DNA of 5,521 nucleotides from Kouleothrix aurantiaca (GTDB lineage Bacteria > Chloroflexota > Chloroflexia > Chloroflexales > Roseiflexaceae), in assembly GCA_001399705.1 (NCBI GenBank), contig LJCR01000188.1, forward strand, positions 1 to 5,521. The letters are read 5' to 3'. Every line of letters begins with the position of its first letter. Positions within the stretch are counted from its first letter, which is position 1. Positions 1 through 5,143 of this stretch are shown here, piece after piece. Both the position numbers and the translations under genes were made by a program. The notes under the pieces are model-generated. The model was given only the letters and a program-made list of their open reading frames with translations, ran no database searches and had not been told where the DNA came from.

Positions 1-817
1 CCAGCGCGCCCCCGCTGCGAAAGCGCTGCGCCGGATCTTTCGCCAGCGCCTGCAGCACCACGCGCTCGACGGCGGGCGGCAGGTCGGGCCGGCGCGGGCG
101 CAGCGGCGGCGGCGCTTCCTGCATATGGCCGAGCATCGCGGCCAGGGGCGTATCGCTGTGAAAGGGCGTCTGGCCGGCCAGCAGCTCAAACAGCACCACG
201 CCAAGCGAGTACAGATCGCTGCTGGGCGTGAGCGGCAGGTTGCGCGCCTGCTCGGGCGAGATGTAGTCGGGCGTGCCGATAACCATGCCGGCCTGGGTAT
301 ATTCGGTAGGCAGCTGGGTATTTTTGGCAATGCCGAAATCCGTTAGCACCAGCTCGCCGCGCTCGTTCCAGATCGCGTTGCTGGGCTTAACATCGCGGTG
401 GATGATCCCGGCAGCGTGAGCAGCATCGAGCGCGGCGGTGAGCTGGCGCATAATCGCCAGCACCTGCTCGCGGCTAAAAACCTGCCCCTGCGCGGCCAGC
501 GCCTTGAGCTGATCGGCCAGCGTCGGCCCGGCCAGCAGTTCCTGCACCATGTAGGTGTGGTCACCCTGCTCGCCGTAGTCGTACACCGTTACAATATTGG
601 GGTGGCGCAAGCTGGCAACCAGGCGCGCTTCCTGCAAGAAGCGCTCGGGCAGGCCGGGCGTGTGCGCCGCAACCGGCGACAGCACCTTGACCGCTACCTG
701 GCGCTGCAGCCGCTTGTCGAGCGCGCGGTAGACCGAGGCCATGCCGCCGCTGCCCAACAGCGCCTGTATCTCATATGCGCCAAGCGCTATGCCAATCAAC
801 GAGCTTGTTCCTGCCAA
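1..817 (-). CDS. PknB-like serine/threonine protein kinase, N-terminal catalytic domain (3' end outside window)
   Basis: Transfers ATP gamma-phosphate to Ser/Thr of target proteins; a bacterial Hanks-type (PknB family) kinase. The 272 visible residues give a nearly complete kinase domain. Seen: glycine loop GSGGMASV at 22-29, ATP-anchoring Lys44 in VAVKVL, helix-C Glu63, catalytic HRDVKPSN at 140-147 (Asp142, Asn147), DFG at 160-162, activation segment GTPDYISPEQ at 181-190, Asp201 of the SDLYSLG helix and Arg265 near the domain end. All key catalytic residues are present, so it should be active. The start is TTG at 817: AAGGAGA (plus-strand 823-829) lies 5 nt upstream, and no ATG or GTG occurs in frame before Met26 inside the glycine loop. 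Whatever follows the kinase domain (TM helix, PASTA or other sensor) lies beyond the left edge, so membrane location and signal are unknown. The DNA is G+C-rich and continuous in frame. Confidence 0.96.
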   Translation of the reverse strand, partial: MAGTSSLIGIALGAYEIQALLGSGGMASVYRALDKRLQRQVAVKVLSPVAAHTPGLPERFLQEARLVASLRHPNIVTVYDYGEQGDHTYMVQELLAGPTLADQLKALAAQGQVFSREQVLAIMRQLTAALDAAHAAGIIHRDVKPSNAIWNERGELVLTDFGIAKNTQLPTEYTQAGMVIGTPDYISPEQARNLPLTPSSDLYSLGVVLFELLAGQTPFHSDTPLAAMLGHMQEAPPPLRPRRPDLPPAVERVVLQALAKDPAQRFRSGGAL

Positions 818-822
818 TCTTG

Positions 823-829
823 TCTCCTT
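823..829 (-). promoter_or_regulatory. Ribosome binding site that fixes the kinase TTG start
   Basis: Read on the minus strand this is AAGGAGA, a near-perfect Shine-Dalgarno sequence, 5 nt from TTG 817. It is the main reason to accept a TTG start, since no ATG or GTG is usable. Confidence 0.8.
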
Positions 830-852
830 ACAGCCGTCCTCGTAACGCGCGC

Positions 853-861
853 ACTATAGCA
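853..861 (-). promoter_or_regulatory. Candidate extended -10 promoter of the Ser/Thr kinase gene
   Basis: The minus strand reads TGCTATAGT, an extended -10 (TG-N-TATAGT) matching the sigma70-type consensus at five of six -10 positions. A start near 846 would give a leader of about 29 nt before TTG 817. No good -35 is seen 17 nt upstream, where the right arm of the neighbouring hairpin lies; extended -10 promoters often lack one. Motif-based inference only. Confidence 0.4.
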
Positions 862-866
862 CACCA

Positions 867-898
867 AACCCGCAGGCGCACAGCCTGCGGGTTGTTTT
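867..898. terminator. Rho-independent terminator-like hairpin between kinase gene and small ORF
   Basis: An 11-bp perfect stem (867-877 AACCCGCAGGC with 883-893) has a 5-nt loop (GCACA). The better T-tract (TTGTTTT, 892-898) is on the plus strand, where no gene is seen upstream. On the minus strand it follows the small ORF stop at 924 by about 30 nt and is trailed only by TTTGG. It could end the small ORF transcript, act in both directions, or stop antisense transcripts leaving the kinase gene. Confidence 0.65.
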
Positions 899-910
899 AC
901 CCCGTATTAG

Positions 911-924
911 GCCGGGCGCCCGGC
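911..924. repeat. Perfect 14-bp palindrome at the small ORF stop codon
   Basis: GCCGGGCGCCCGGC is its own reverse complement. It touches the stop codon of the 43-residue ORF and precedes the terminator-like hairpin. It could fold into a short G+C hairpin in RNA or be a symmetric protein-binding site; nothing decides between these. Confidence 0.5.
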
Positions 925-1055
925 TATGCCTGGATCTGCTCGCTGGAAATATCGGAGGCCAGCGCCTCAGCGGTGGAGCGCGTCTCCCACCACACATTCA
1001 AGCCTGCAAGAATGGGCGTCACTAACATGATCGCGATCCAGATCAACCAGAGCAT
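924..1055 (-). CDS. Candidate 43-residue single-pass membrane protein (unrecognised)
   Basis: Function unknown; I recognise no family. The minus strand encodes MLWLIWIAIMLVTPILAGL followed by NVWWETRSTAEALASD and ISSEQIQA, then TAG. Residues 2-23 form one strongly hydrophobic, Trp-rich segment long enough to span a membrane; the remaining 20 residues are polar and slightly acidic. Support for translation: GGAGA (plus-strand 1064-1068) lies 8 nt before the ATG, a possible -10 (TATCAT, 1108-1113) sits about 50 nt upstream, and a palindrome and terminator-like hairpin follow the stop. G+C is higher in the ORF than in the DNA upstream of it, as expected for coding sequence here. A longer 76-codon reading in another minus-strand frame (967-1197) overlaps it but has no good ribosome binding site and an unlikely composition. 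Without homologues this remains a prediction. Confidence 0.5.
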   Translation of the reverse strand: MLWLIWIAIMLVTPILAGLNVWWETRSTAEALASDISSEQIQA

Positions 1056-1103
1056 TGTAGCCGTCTCCGCATATGTAAGCGATGAAAAGAATGTTGTAAG
1101 CCT

Positions 1104-1113
1104 TGCTATGATA
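1104..1113. promoter_or_regulatory. Candidate symmetric -10 element (divergent promoter)
   Basis: The heptamer TATGATA (1107-1113) contains a -10-like hexamer on each strand: TATGAT rightward, preceded by TGC to form an extended -10 (1104-1112), and TATCAT leftward. The leftward start would fall near 1101, about 45 nt before the small ORF ATG at 1055. The rightward start would fall near 1119, leading to the terminator at 1376-1417. No convincing -35 is seen; leftward there is only TTTAGA with a short 15-nt spacer. Sequence-symmetric -10 elements that fire both ways are known in bacteria; their use here is inference. Confidence 0.3.
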
Positions 1114-1375
1114 CACCGCAGTCTCGATTCTAAACCTGATATTTCGATTACAAAAGGCTGATAGTTGTGTTGCTTTCCAGTATTCAGAAGTAAGCATTCC
1201 GTATTCAGTAGCGTCCTGGCTTTCTAAAGCTTTTGCAGAATATCACAGCATGGCAATCGTTTTGGAAACACGCTGTAGGAAGGCAGTAACTGAATCTCTT
1301 TCGCCTATGTTCTGCATACCGCGATTCGCCCATCGCATGCTATAACGTTCATACGGTTTGCTTGCGACTCCTTTC
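1114..1375. other. A+T-richer intergenic stretch with no supported gene
   Basis: Base composition is visibly more A+T-rich than in the flanking genes. I found no ORF with a plausible ribosome binding site, no tRNA and no rRNA. A 72-codon minus-strand reading (1243-1461) runs straight through the terminator hairpin and is not protein-like. The stretch contains GTATTCAG twice, 21 bp apart (1180-1187 and 1201-1208). Bracketed by a possible rightward -10 and a strong rightward terminator, it could encode a non-coding RNA of about 300 nt. Confidence 0.4.
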
Positions 1376-1417
1376 AGCAACACACCGCCGACATAATGTC
1401 GGCGGTGTGTTGTTTTT
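1376..1417 (+). terminator. Strong Rho-independent terminator facing right
   Basis: A 16-bp perfect stem (1378-1393 with 1397-1412) closed by a 3-nt loop (TAA) is followed directly by TTTTT (1413-1417). The core arm is ACACCGCCGACA. The minus strand has no T-tract after the hairpin, so it acts on rightward transcripts. No gene on the plus strand lies upstream, which leaves its transcript unidentified. It could also block rightward antisense transcription from entering the histidine kinase gene. Confidence 0.8.
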
Positions 1418-1546
1418 GCGATCAGATGTGGCTCGGGCGAAGTTGCCAGATGCATTTTCAAACAGCTACTAGGGCTTCAGCGCTACGCCAGCATATCAGA
1501 ATGCAAAGCGCGTCAATCGTAAATGCGCTGTGTATTATCATGAAAG

Positions 1547-1579
1547 CAATGCGCAAATCAGGAGAGAATTTACGCATTG
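1547..1579. other. Imperfect hairpin downstream of the histidine kinase gene
   Basis: CAATGCGCAAAT (1547-1558) pairs with ATTTACGCATTG (1568-1579) across a 9-nt loop, with one mismatch. A related string, CGTAAATGCGC, occurs at 1518-1528. On the minus strand it lies about 50 nt past the histidine kinase stop and is followed by CTTTC, so it could be a weak terminator for that gene. Confidence 0.4.
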
Positions 1580-1590
1580 TAATGCTCAAA

Positions 1591-1614
1591 CCCTATTCCC
1601 CATCCCCCAGCCCC
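1591..1614 (-). other. G-quadruplex-type motif in the histidine kinase 3' UTR
   Basis: On the minus strand four G runs of 4, 5, 4 and 3 (plus-strand C runs at 1611-1614, 1604-1608, 1598-1601 and 1591-1593) are separated by loops of 2, 2 and 4 nt. This fits the usual four-run quadruplex rule (runs of at least three G, loops 1-7). It starts 15 nt after the histidine kinase stop, just beyond a small TGCGC/GCGCA hairpin (1615-1629), so it would be in the mRNA. A role in 3'-end formation or stability is inference. Confidence 0.55.
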
Positions 1615-1629
1615 TGCGCTGAAAGCGCA

Positions 1630-3678
1630 CTAGCCAAGCACATTGCGCACGACGGCGCGCAGCTCTTCGAAGCGATACGGCTTCTGGATGAAGGCGGCCA
1701 AACCCTTGCCGGCAAAACGGCTCGTCGCCGTCTGCTCGTTGTAGCCACTGGTCAGCACCACCCGCACGTCGATGCGGATGCGGCGCAACTCGCGAAAAGT
1801 TTCTTCGCCGTCCATGTGCGGCATGGTCATGTCGAGGAATACCAGGCGAATATTTGCCTTGCTGGTGCGGAACAGCTCGACGCCCTCGCGCCCGTCGGCC
1901 GCCGCCAGAACCTCAAATCCCATGCGCTCAAGCATATGCACCGCCAGCCCGCGGGCCGTTTCTTCATCGTCGATCACCAGCACCAAGCCGCTACCGCGCC
2001 ATTCCACGGCCTGCGCCTCGGCGTCTTCGGCCATGTTGGCGGGCAGGTCGGTGGCGGGGAACAGCGCCTTGAAGGTTGTGCCGACGCCGGGCTCGCTATA
2101 AATCTTAAGCGCGCCACGGTGCCCGCGCACAATGCCCAGCACCGCCGCAAGGCCCAGGCCGCGCCCGGTGAACTTGGTGGTGAAAAACGGTTCAAAAACG
2201 CGGGCGCGCGTTTCTTCGTTCATTCCCACGCCATTATCGGCAACTTCGAGGTAGGCGTACAAGCCCTCGGGGAGGTTTTCGTCCAGGTAGGTTTCCGACA
2301 AATACGCGCTGTCGCAGTACATTGCGCCGGTAGTGAGCATAATCACGCCGCTGCGGTCGCCAATCGCCTCGGAAGCGTTGATCACCAGGTTCATAATAAC
2401 CTGGCGCATCTGGGTGGCGTCGGCAGCGATGCTGGGTGGGTCGGGCATCAGATTGTACTTGAGCACGCTTTTTTTCGAGATCGAGATCTCAAGCAGGCGG
2501 GTAATATCCTCGATCAGCCGTGAAAGGTCGAGCTGCTCGACGACAAAGCGCCCTTTTCCCGAATAGGCCAGCATCTGCGCCGTGAGCTCGGCGGCACGCC
2601 GCGCACCATTCACCGCCTCGCCAATCAAGGGGCGGGCCGGCGAGCGCGGCGGCAGCTCGAGCAGCGCCAGGTCGGCGTAGCCCAGAATGCTGGTGAGCAG
2701 GTTGTTAAAATCGTGGGCGATGCCACCGGCCAGCATACCCAGGCTTTCGAGCTTCTGCGTTTGCTGAAGTTTGGCGTCGAACTGCGTTTTTTCTTCTTCG
2801 GATTGTTTTTGCGCCGTGATGTCGAACATAATGCCGATCGAAAATGGCGCCTGCCCTGGCACATTGATAATTGGTGAGGCTGTGTTATGCACCCAGACGG
2901 TGTGGCCATCACGCGCCAGCATGCGGTACTCGACATCGAGCGGGCGCGGGTCGTCGCTGCTCTCGCGGAAATATGATTTAATCGCCTGGTAGTCGGCGGG
3001 ATGGATGCGGCCCAGCCAGAGCGACGGATCGCTGAGCCATTCTGCGGCAGTGTAGCCCAGCAACGCCTCAAGCTGTGGGTTCACATACGTGGTGCGGTTG
3101 CTGTCGCCAAACTCAACAACATACGTCACCGTGGGGATCTGCTCGACAAGCGTGCGATACTTGGTTTCGGCGTCGCGCAGCGCCAGCTCGGAAAGCTTTT
3201 GCTTGGTTATATCAAACCCACTAAACGCCACACCAACCAGGGTGGTTTCGGGCTCATAGATCGGGGTGTAGCTAAAGGCATACCAGCGCTTCTGGCCACT
3301 GGGATCGATAATATTGGCCTCGTAATAAATCTGTTCGCCCTGCAGGCAGCGCTGGAAATGCTCGGTGAAACGCTCTAAGCTAGCCGGCCAGAGAAAATCA
3401 AGCACGGTATCGCCCACGGCAACGTCGCGCTGCGAGCTCTGCCAGATATCGCGCGCCGTCACTCGGTTGAAGGCCAGGATGCGGTACTCCGGGTCGATCA
3501 GGCAGCGCGCCTGCGGCGAGCTGTCGAAAAATGCGCGCAGTGTGGCATCATTGCGCTGGTGCGCGGCATCGTGCCCGGCGACGAACTTGAGCGCGCGCAG
3601 CAGGCGGCGACGATTGCGTGGCTCGAATCGGGCGCGCCGTTCTGCCGCACCGCCAAGCCAGCCACGCCACCGCAGCAT
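1630..3678 (-). CDS. PAS-PAS hybrid histidine kinase with C-terminal receiver domain
   Basis: A soluble sensor kinase that autophosphorylates on His and can pass phosphate to its own receiver; target and signal unknown. In the 682-residue form: PAS 1 about 43-160 (starts near ATLRAFFDSSPQ), PAS 2 about 171-292, a short coiled coil 290-312, HisKA with GGIAHDFNNLLT (His322), and HATPase with N-box MNLVINASEA (Asn430, Asn434), DNGVGM 481-486, FEPFFTTK 495-502 and GRGLGLA 505-511. The receiver spans about 563-682 with Asp570/571, phosphoacceptor Asp616 (FLDMTMP), Thr643 and Lys666. All catalytic residues are present; the HDFNNLL type with a C-terminal receiver resembles CckA/NtrB-like hybrids. 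No signal peptide or membrane segment is seen. ATG 3678 is chosen for its AGGA (3685-3688) 6 nt upstream; ATG 3792 would overlap the Nudix gene further, and the next GTG downstream falls inside PAS 1. Residues 1-40 lie antisense to Nudix codons and look unlike any domain, so the N-terminus is uncertain. No cognate regulator gene is adjacent. Confidence 0.93.
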   Translation of the reverse strand: MLRWRGWLGGAAERRARFEPRNRRRLLRALKFVAGHDAAHQRNDATLRAFFDSSPQARCLIDPEYRILAFNRVTARDIWQSSQRDVAVGDTVLDFLWPASLERFTEHFQRCLQGEQIYYEANIIDPSGQKRWYAFSYTPIYEPETTLVGVAFSGFDITKQKLSELALRDAETKYRTLVEQIPTVTYVVEFGDSNRTTYVNPQLEALLGYTAAEWLSDPSLWLGRIHPADYQAIKSYFRESSDDPRPLDVEYRMLARDGHTVWVHNTASPIINVPGQAPFSIGIMFDITAQKQSEEEKTQFDAKLQQTQKLESLGMLAGGIAHDFNNLLTSILGYADLALLELPPRSPARPLIGEAVNGARRAAELTAQMLAYSGKGRFVVEQLDLSRLIEDITRLLEISISKKSVLKYNLMPDPPSIAADATQMRQVIMNLVINASEAIGDRSGVIMLTTGAMYCDSAYLSETYLDENLPEGLYAYLEVADNGVGMNEETRARVFEPFFTTKFTGRGLGLAAVLGIVRGHRGALKIYSEPGVGTTFKALFPATDLPANMAEDAEAQAVEWRGSGLVLVIDDEETARGLAVHMLERMGFEVLAAADGREGVELFRTSKANIRLVFLDMTMPHMDGEETFRELRRIRIDVRVVLTSGYNEQTATSRFAGKGLAAFIQKPYRFEELRAVVRNVLG

Positions 3679-4077
3679 CTGGTTTCCTACTTTGCACTGC
3701 TTGACCCAGCGGCCGGCGCGCTGCTGCTGGTTGATCACAAAAAGGCCGGACTGTGGCTGCCCAGCGGCGGGCATGTCGAACCGGGCGAGCACCCGGCCGC
3801 AACCGTGCGGCGCGAGCTGTGGGAAGAATTGCAGCTCGAAGCCGACTTCTTAGTTTCGCAGCCAATTTTCCTCACCGTCACGCAGACGGTGGGCAGCACT
3901 GCCGGCCACACCGACGTGTCGCTCTGGTACCTGCTGCGCGGCGACCGGGCGCAGCCGTTGCAGTTCGACCCGGAAGAATTTCACGCGGTGGCGTGGTTCG
4001 CACTCGACGCGCTGCCGCTGGAGCGCAGCGACCCGCACATGGCGCGTTTCGCGGACAAAGTGCGCGCATTGTTGTAA
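3559..4077 (+). CDS. Nudix family hydrolase
   Basis: Nudix enzymes cleave nucleoside diphosphates linked to another moiety (NTPs, nucleotide sugars, damaged nucleotides); the substrate cannot be told here. 172 residues. The Nudix box GX5EX7REUXEEXGU is at 71-93: Gly71, Glu77, Arg85-Glu86-Leu87, metal-binding Glu89/Glu90, Leu93. Its second Gly is replaced by Gln92; the metal ligands are intact. Strings such as TAKPATPP, LVSYFALLD, DHKKAGLWLPSGGHVEPGEHP's first part and HTDVSLWYLLRGD mark a recognisable Nudix subgroup with an N-terminal extension (residues 1-45) before the fold. The first in-frame GTG (3559) is used, but no Shine-Dalgarno is visible. Family resemblance may continue a few codons upstream (IIALVRGIVPGDELE), so the N-terminus could be truncated or use a rare start codon. 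The 5' end overlaps the histidine kinase gene by about 120 nt on the opposite strand. The next gene starts 106 nt downstream on the same strand. Confidence 0.92.
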   Translation: MRGIVPGDELERAQQAATIAWLESGAPFCRTAKPATPPQHLVSYFALLDPAAGALLLVDHKKAGLWLPSGGHVEPGEHPAATVRRELWEELQLEADFLVSQPIFLTVTQTVGSTAGHTDVSLWYLLRGDRAQPLQFDPEEFHAVAWFALDALPLERSDPHMARFADKVRALL

Positions 4078-4096
4078 AATTGCCAACAAAATTGCC
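4076..4096. repeat. Two 9-bp direct repeats after the Nudix stop
   Basis: AAAATTGCC occurs at 4076-4084 and 4088-4096, a 12-bp period in the short intergenic gap before the DGPF-GlcD gene. It might be an operator or chance; no convincing promoter hexamers accompany it. Confidence 0.3.
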
Positions 4097-4142
4097 GCAC
4101 AAATGTGTCGATCTGGCGGCGCCTGCTGCGTCGGTAGAGTAA

Positions 4143-4164
4143 CGGGGCAGCGCGTGCCGCCCCG
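4143..4164 (+). promoter_or_regulatory. G+C-rich hairpin just upstream of the DGPF-GlcD ribosome binding site
   Basis: CGGGGC (4143-4148) pairs with GCCCCG (4159-4164), with two further inner pairs possible after one A-C mismatch. It ends 5 nt before AAAGGAGG and has no T-tract, so it is not a terminator. It could stabilise the leader or affect translation initiation. Confidence 0.35.
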
Positions 4165-4169
4165 CAAGC

Positions 4170-4177
4170 AAAGGAGG
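4170..4177 (+). promoter_or_regulatory. Strong ribosome binding site fixing the DGPF-GlcD start at ATG 4184
   Basis: AAAGGAGG lies 6 nt before ATG 4184. This rejects the longer reading from ATG 4103, whose extra 27 residues are not part of the DGPF domain. Confidence 0.85.
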
Positions 4178-4183
4178 CATCCC

Positions 4184-5059
4184 ATGCAGTACCTGCTTCT
4201 GATCTACGGCAACGAGCAGGCCGGTTCCAGCGCCAGCAAGGAAGAGATGGACGCGGTGATGGCCGATTACTGGGGCTACACCAGGGCGCTGGAAGAATCG
4301 GGGCGAATGCGCGGCGGCGATGCCCTGCATCCCACCTCAGCCGCCACCACCGTGCGCGCGCCCGAGGGCAAAGCCGTGATCACGCACGGTCCCTTCGCCG
4401 AAACGAAGGAGCAGCTGGGCGGCTACTACCTGATCGACGCCGAGAATCTCGACGAGGCGATTGAGTGGGCGGCGAAGTGCCCTGGCGCGCGCTTCGGCGC
4501 GATGGAGGTGCGGCCCGCGAAAACTGCCGAAGAGCAGGCGCAGGTGTGGGCGGCGCGCAAAAATGCCTTCGGCGCCATGGGCCGCCTGTCGCCCAGCTAC
4601 TACCTGGTCGATACGGTGGTGCCGCGCACGCGCCTGCCTGCCACGCTGGCACGCGTCGGCGAGGTGTCGCGCGAGTTCAAACTGCCGATCGCGAACGTAT
4701 TTCACGCCGGCGACGGCAACCTGCACCCGCTGATTCTGTTCGACCGGCGCGACAAGGGCGAGCTTGAGCGCGCGCTGCTGGCGGCCAACGCCGTGCTGCA
4801 CGAATCGATTGAGCAGGGCGGGGTGATAAGCGGCGAGCATGGTATTGGCGTGGAAAAGCGCGATTATATGACGCTGCTGTTTTCAACCGACGATCTGGCG
4901 GCAATGGCGGGCCTGAAGCAGTGTTTCGACCCGCACGAGCTGTTCAATCCCGGCAAAGTATTCCCGGCCGGGCGCGGCTGTGGCGAACTGGCGGCCCTGC
5001 GTCGCACTGGAATTCGCCCCGCCGACGTGGCCAGCGCGCCAGCGGGCGCCTGGCTGTAG
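4184..5059 (+). CDS. DGPF/YCII-domain protein fused in frame to the C-terminal part of glycolate oxidase subunit GlcD
   Basis: 291 residues made of two unrelated parts. Residues 1-112 are a full-length DGPF (YCII-related) domain: MQYLLLIYG start, THGPFAETKEQLGGYYLID at 67-85 carrying the family's GPF-E-K-E-GG signature, and the final strand FGAMEVRP at 104-111. From about residue 115 the protein is GlcD: VWAARKNAFGAMGRLSPSYY, VVPRTRLP at 145-152, NVFHAGDGNLHP at 171-182, GGVISGEHGIGVEK at 212-225 and FDPHELFNPGKVFP at 248-261, with a normal GlcD tail. Compared with full GlcD (about 500 residues in E. coli), roughly the first 300, including the whole FAD-binding PCMH domain, are missing. GlcD oxidises glycolate/2-hydroxyacids with GlcE and GlcF; this form keeps the substrate-side domain but should not bind FAD alone. 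There is no frameshift or stop at the join. glcE follows after 84 nt. DGPF genes are commonly neighbours of ECF sigma factor genes; none is here. A deletion joining two genes, a true new fusion, and an assembly chimera all remain possible. Confidence 0.9.
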   Translation: MQYLLLIYGNEQAGSSASKEEMDAVMADYWGYTRALEESGRMRGGDALHPTSAATTVRAPEGKAVITHGPFAETKEQLGGYYLIDAENLDEAIEWAAKCPGARFGAMEVRPAKTAEEQAQVWAARKNAFGAMGRLSPSYYLVDTVVPRTRLPATLARVGEVSREFKLPIANVFHAGDGNLHPLILFDRRDKGELERALLAANAVLHESIEQGGVISGEHGIGVEKRDYMTLLFSTDDLAAMAGLKQCFDPHELFNPGKVFPAGRGCGELAALRRTGIRPADVASAPAGAWL

Positions 5060-5085
5060 CGTTCTTCCTCTTGGCCCAGGCAATG

Positions 5086-5107
5086 CGGCTAGCCTTTGTG
5101 CTAGCCG
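5086..5107. other. Hairpin between the GlcD-type gene and glcE
   Basis: CGGCTAGC (5086-5093) pairs perfectly with GCTAGCCG (5100-5107) across a 6-nt loop. No T-tract follows, so it is at most a weak attenuator or an mRNA processing/stability element. The interval also carries a 12-codon reading, MRLAFVLAVLAP, from ATG 5084, without a visible ribosome binding site. Confidence 0.35.
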
Positions 5108-5143
5108 TTCTGGCCCCATGAAGTATTAGCACAAGGACGTTCT

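Noticed and set aside
398..859. 153-codon plus-strand ORF opposite the Ser/Thr kinase
   Set aside because: It is fully antisense to intact kinase codons, lacks a ribosome binding site, and its product is rich in Arg, Gln and His with no recognisable motif.
967..1197. 76-codon minus-strand ORF overlapping the small membrane ORF in another frame
   Set aside because: It has no Shine-Dalgarno and a Cys/His/Asp-rich unstructured composition; the overlapping 43-codon frame has better signals.
1119..1375. Possible tRNA or riboswitch in the A+T-richer interval
   Set aside because: No cloverleaf arms, T-loop sequence or recognisable riboswitch core could be found by eye.
1243..1461. 72-codon minus-strand ORF in the intergenic region
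   Set aside because: It reads straight through the perfect terminator hairpin, has no ribosome binding site before its ATG and shows no family motif.
1396..2523. 375-codon plus-strand ORF opposite the histidine kinase
   Set aside because: It begins inside the terminator hairpin and is antisense to the HATPase and receiver motifs; long antisense ORFs are expected in G+C-rich genes.
3679..3792. Longer histidine kinase form starting at ATG 3792
   Set aside because: It adds 38 residues antisense to the most conserved Nudix codons, with no domain gained; ATG 3678 has a better-placed AGGA.
3759..3838. Missing glycine in the Nudix box as a sign of inactivity
   Set aside because: Only the second-to-last box position differs (Gln92); the metal-binding glutamates are intact, and this Gly varies in active Nudix enzymes.
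4103..4183. 27-residue upstream extension of the DGPF-GlcD protein from ATG 4103
   Set aside because: The strong AAAGGAGG lies inside this stretch, 6 nt before ATG 4184, and the DGPF family begins at MQYLLLIYG.
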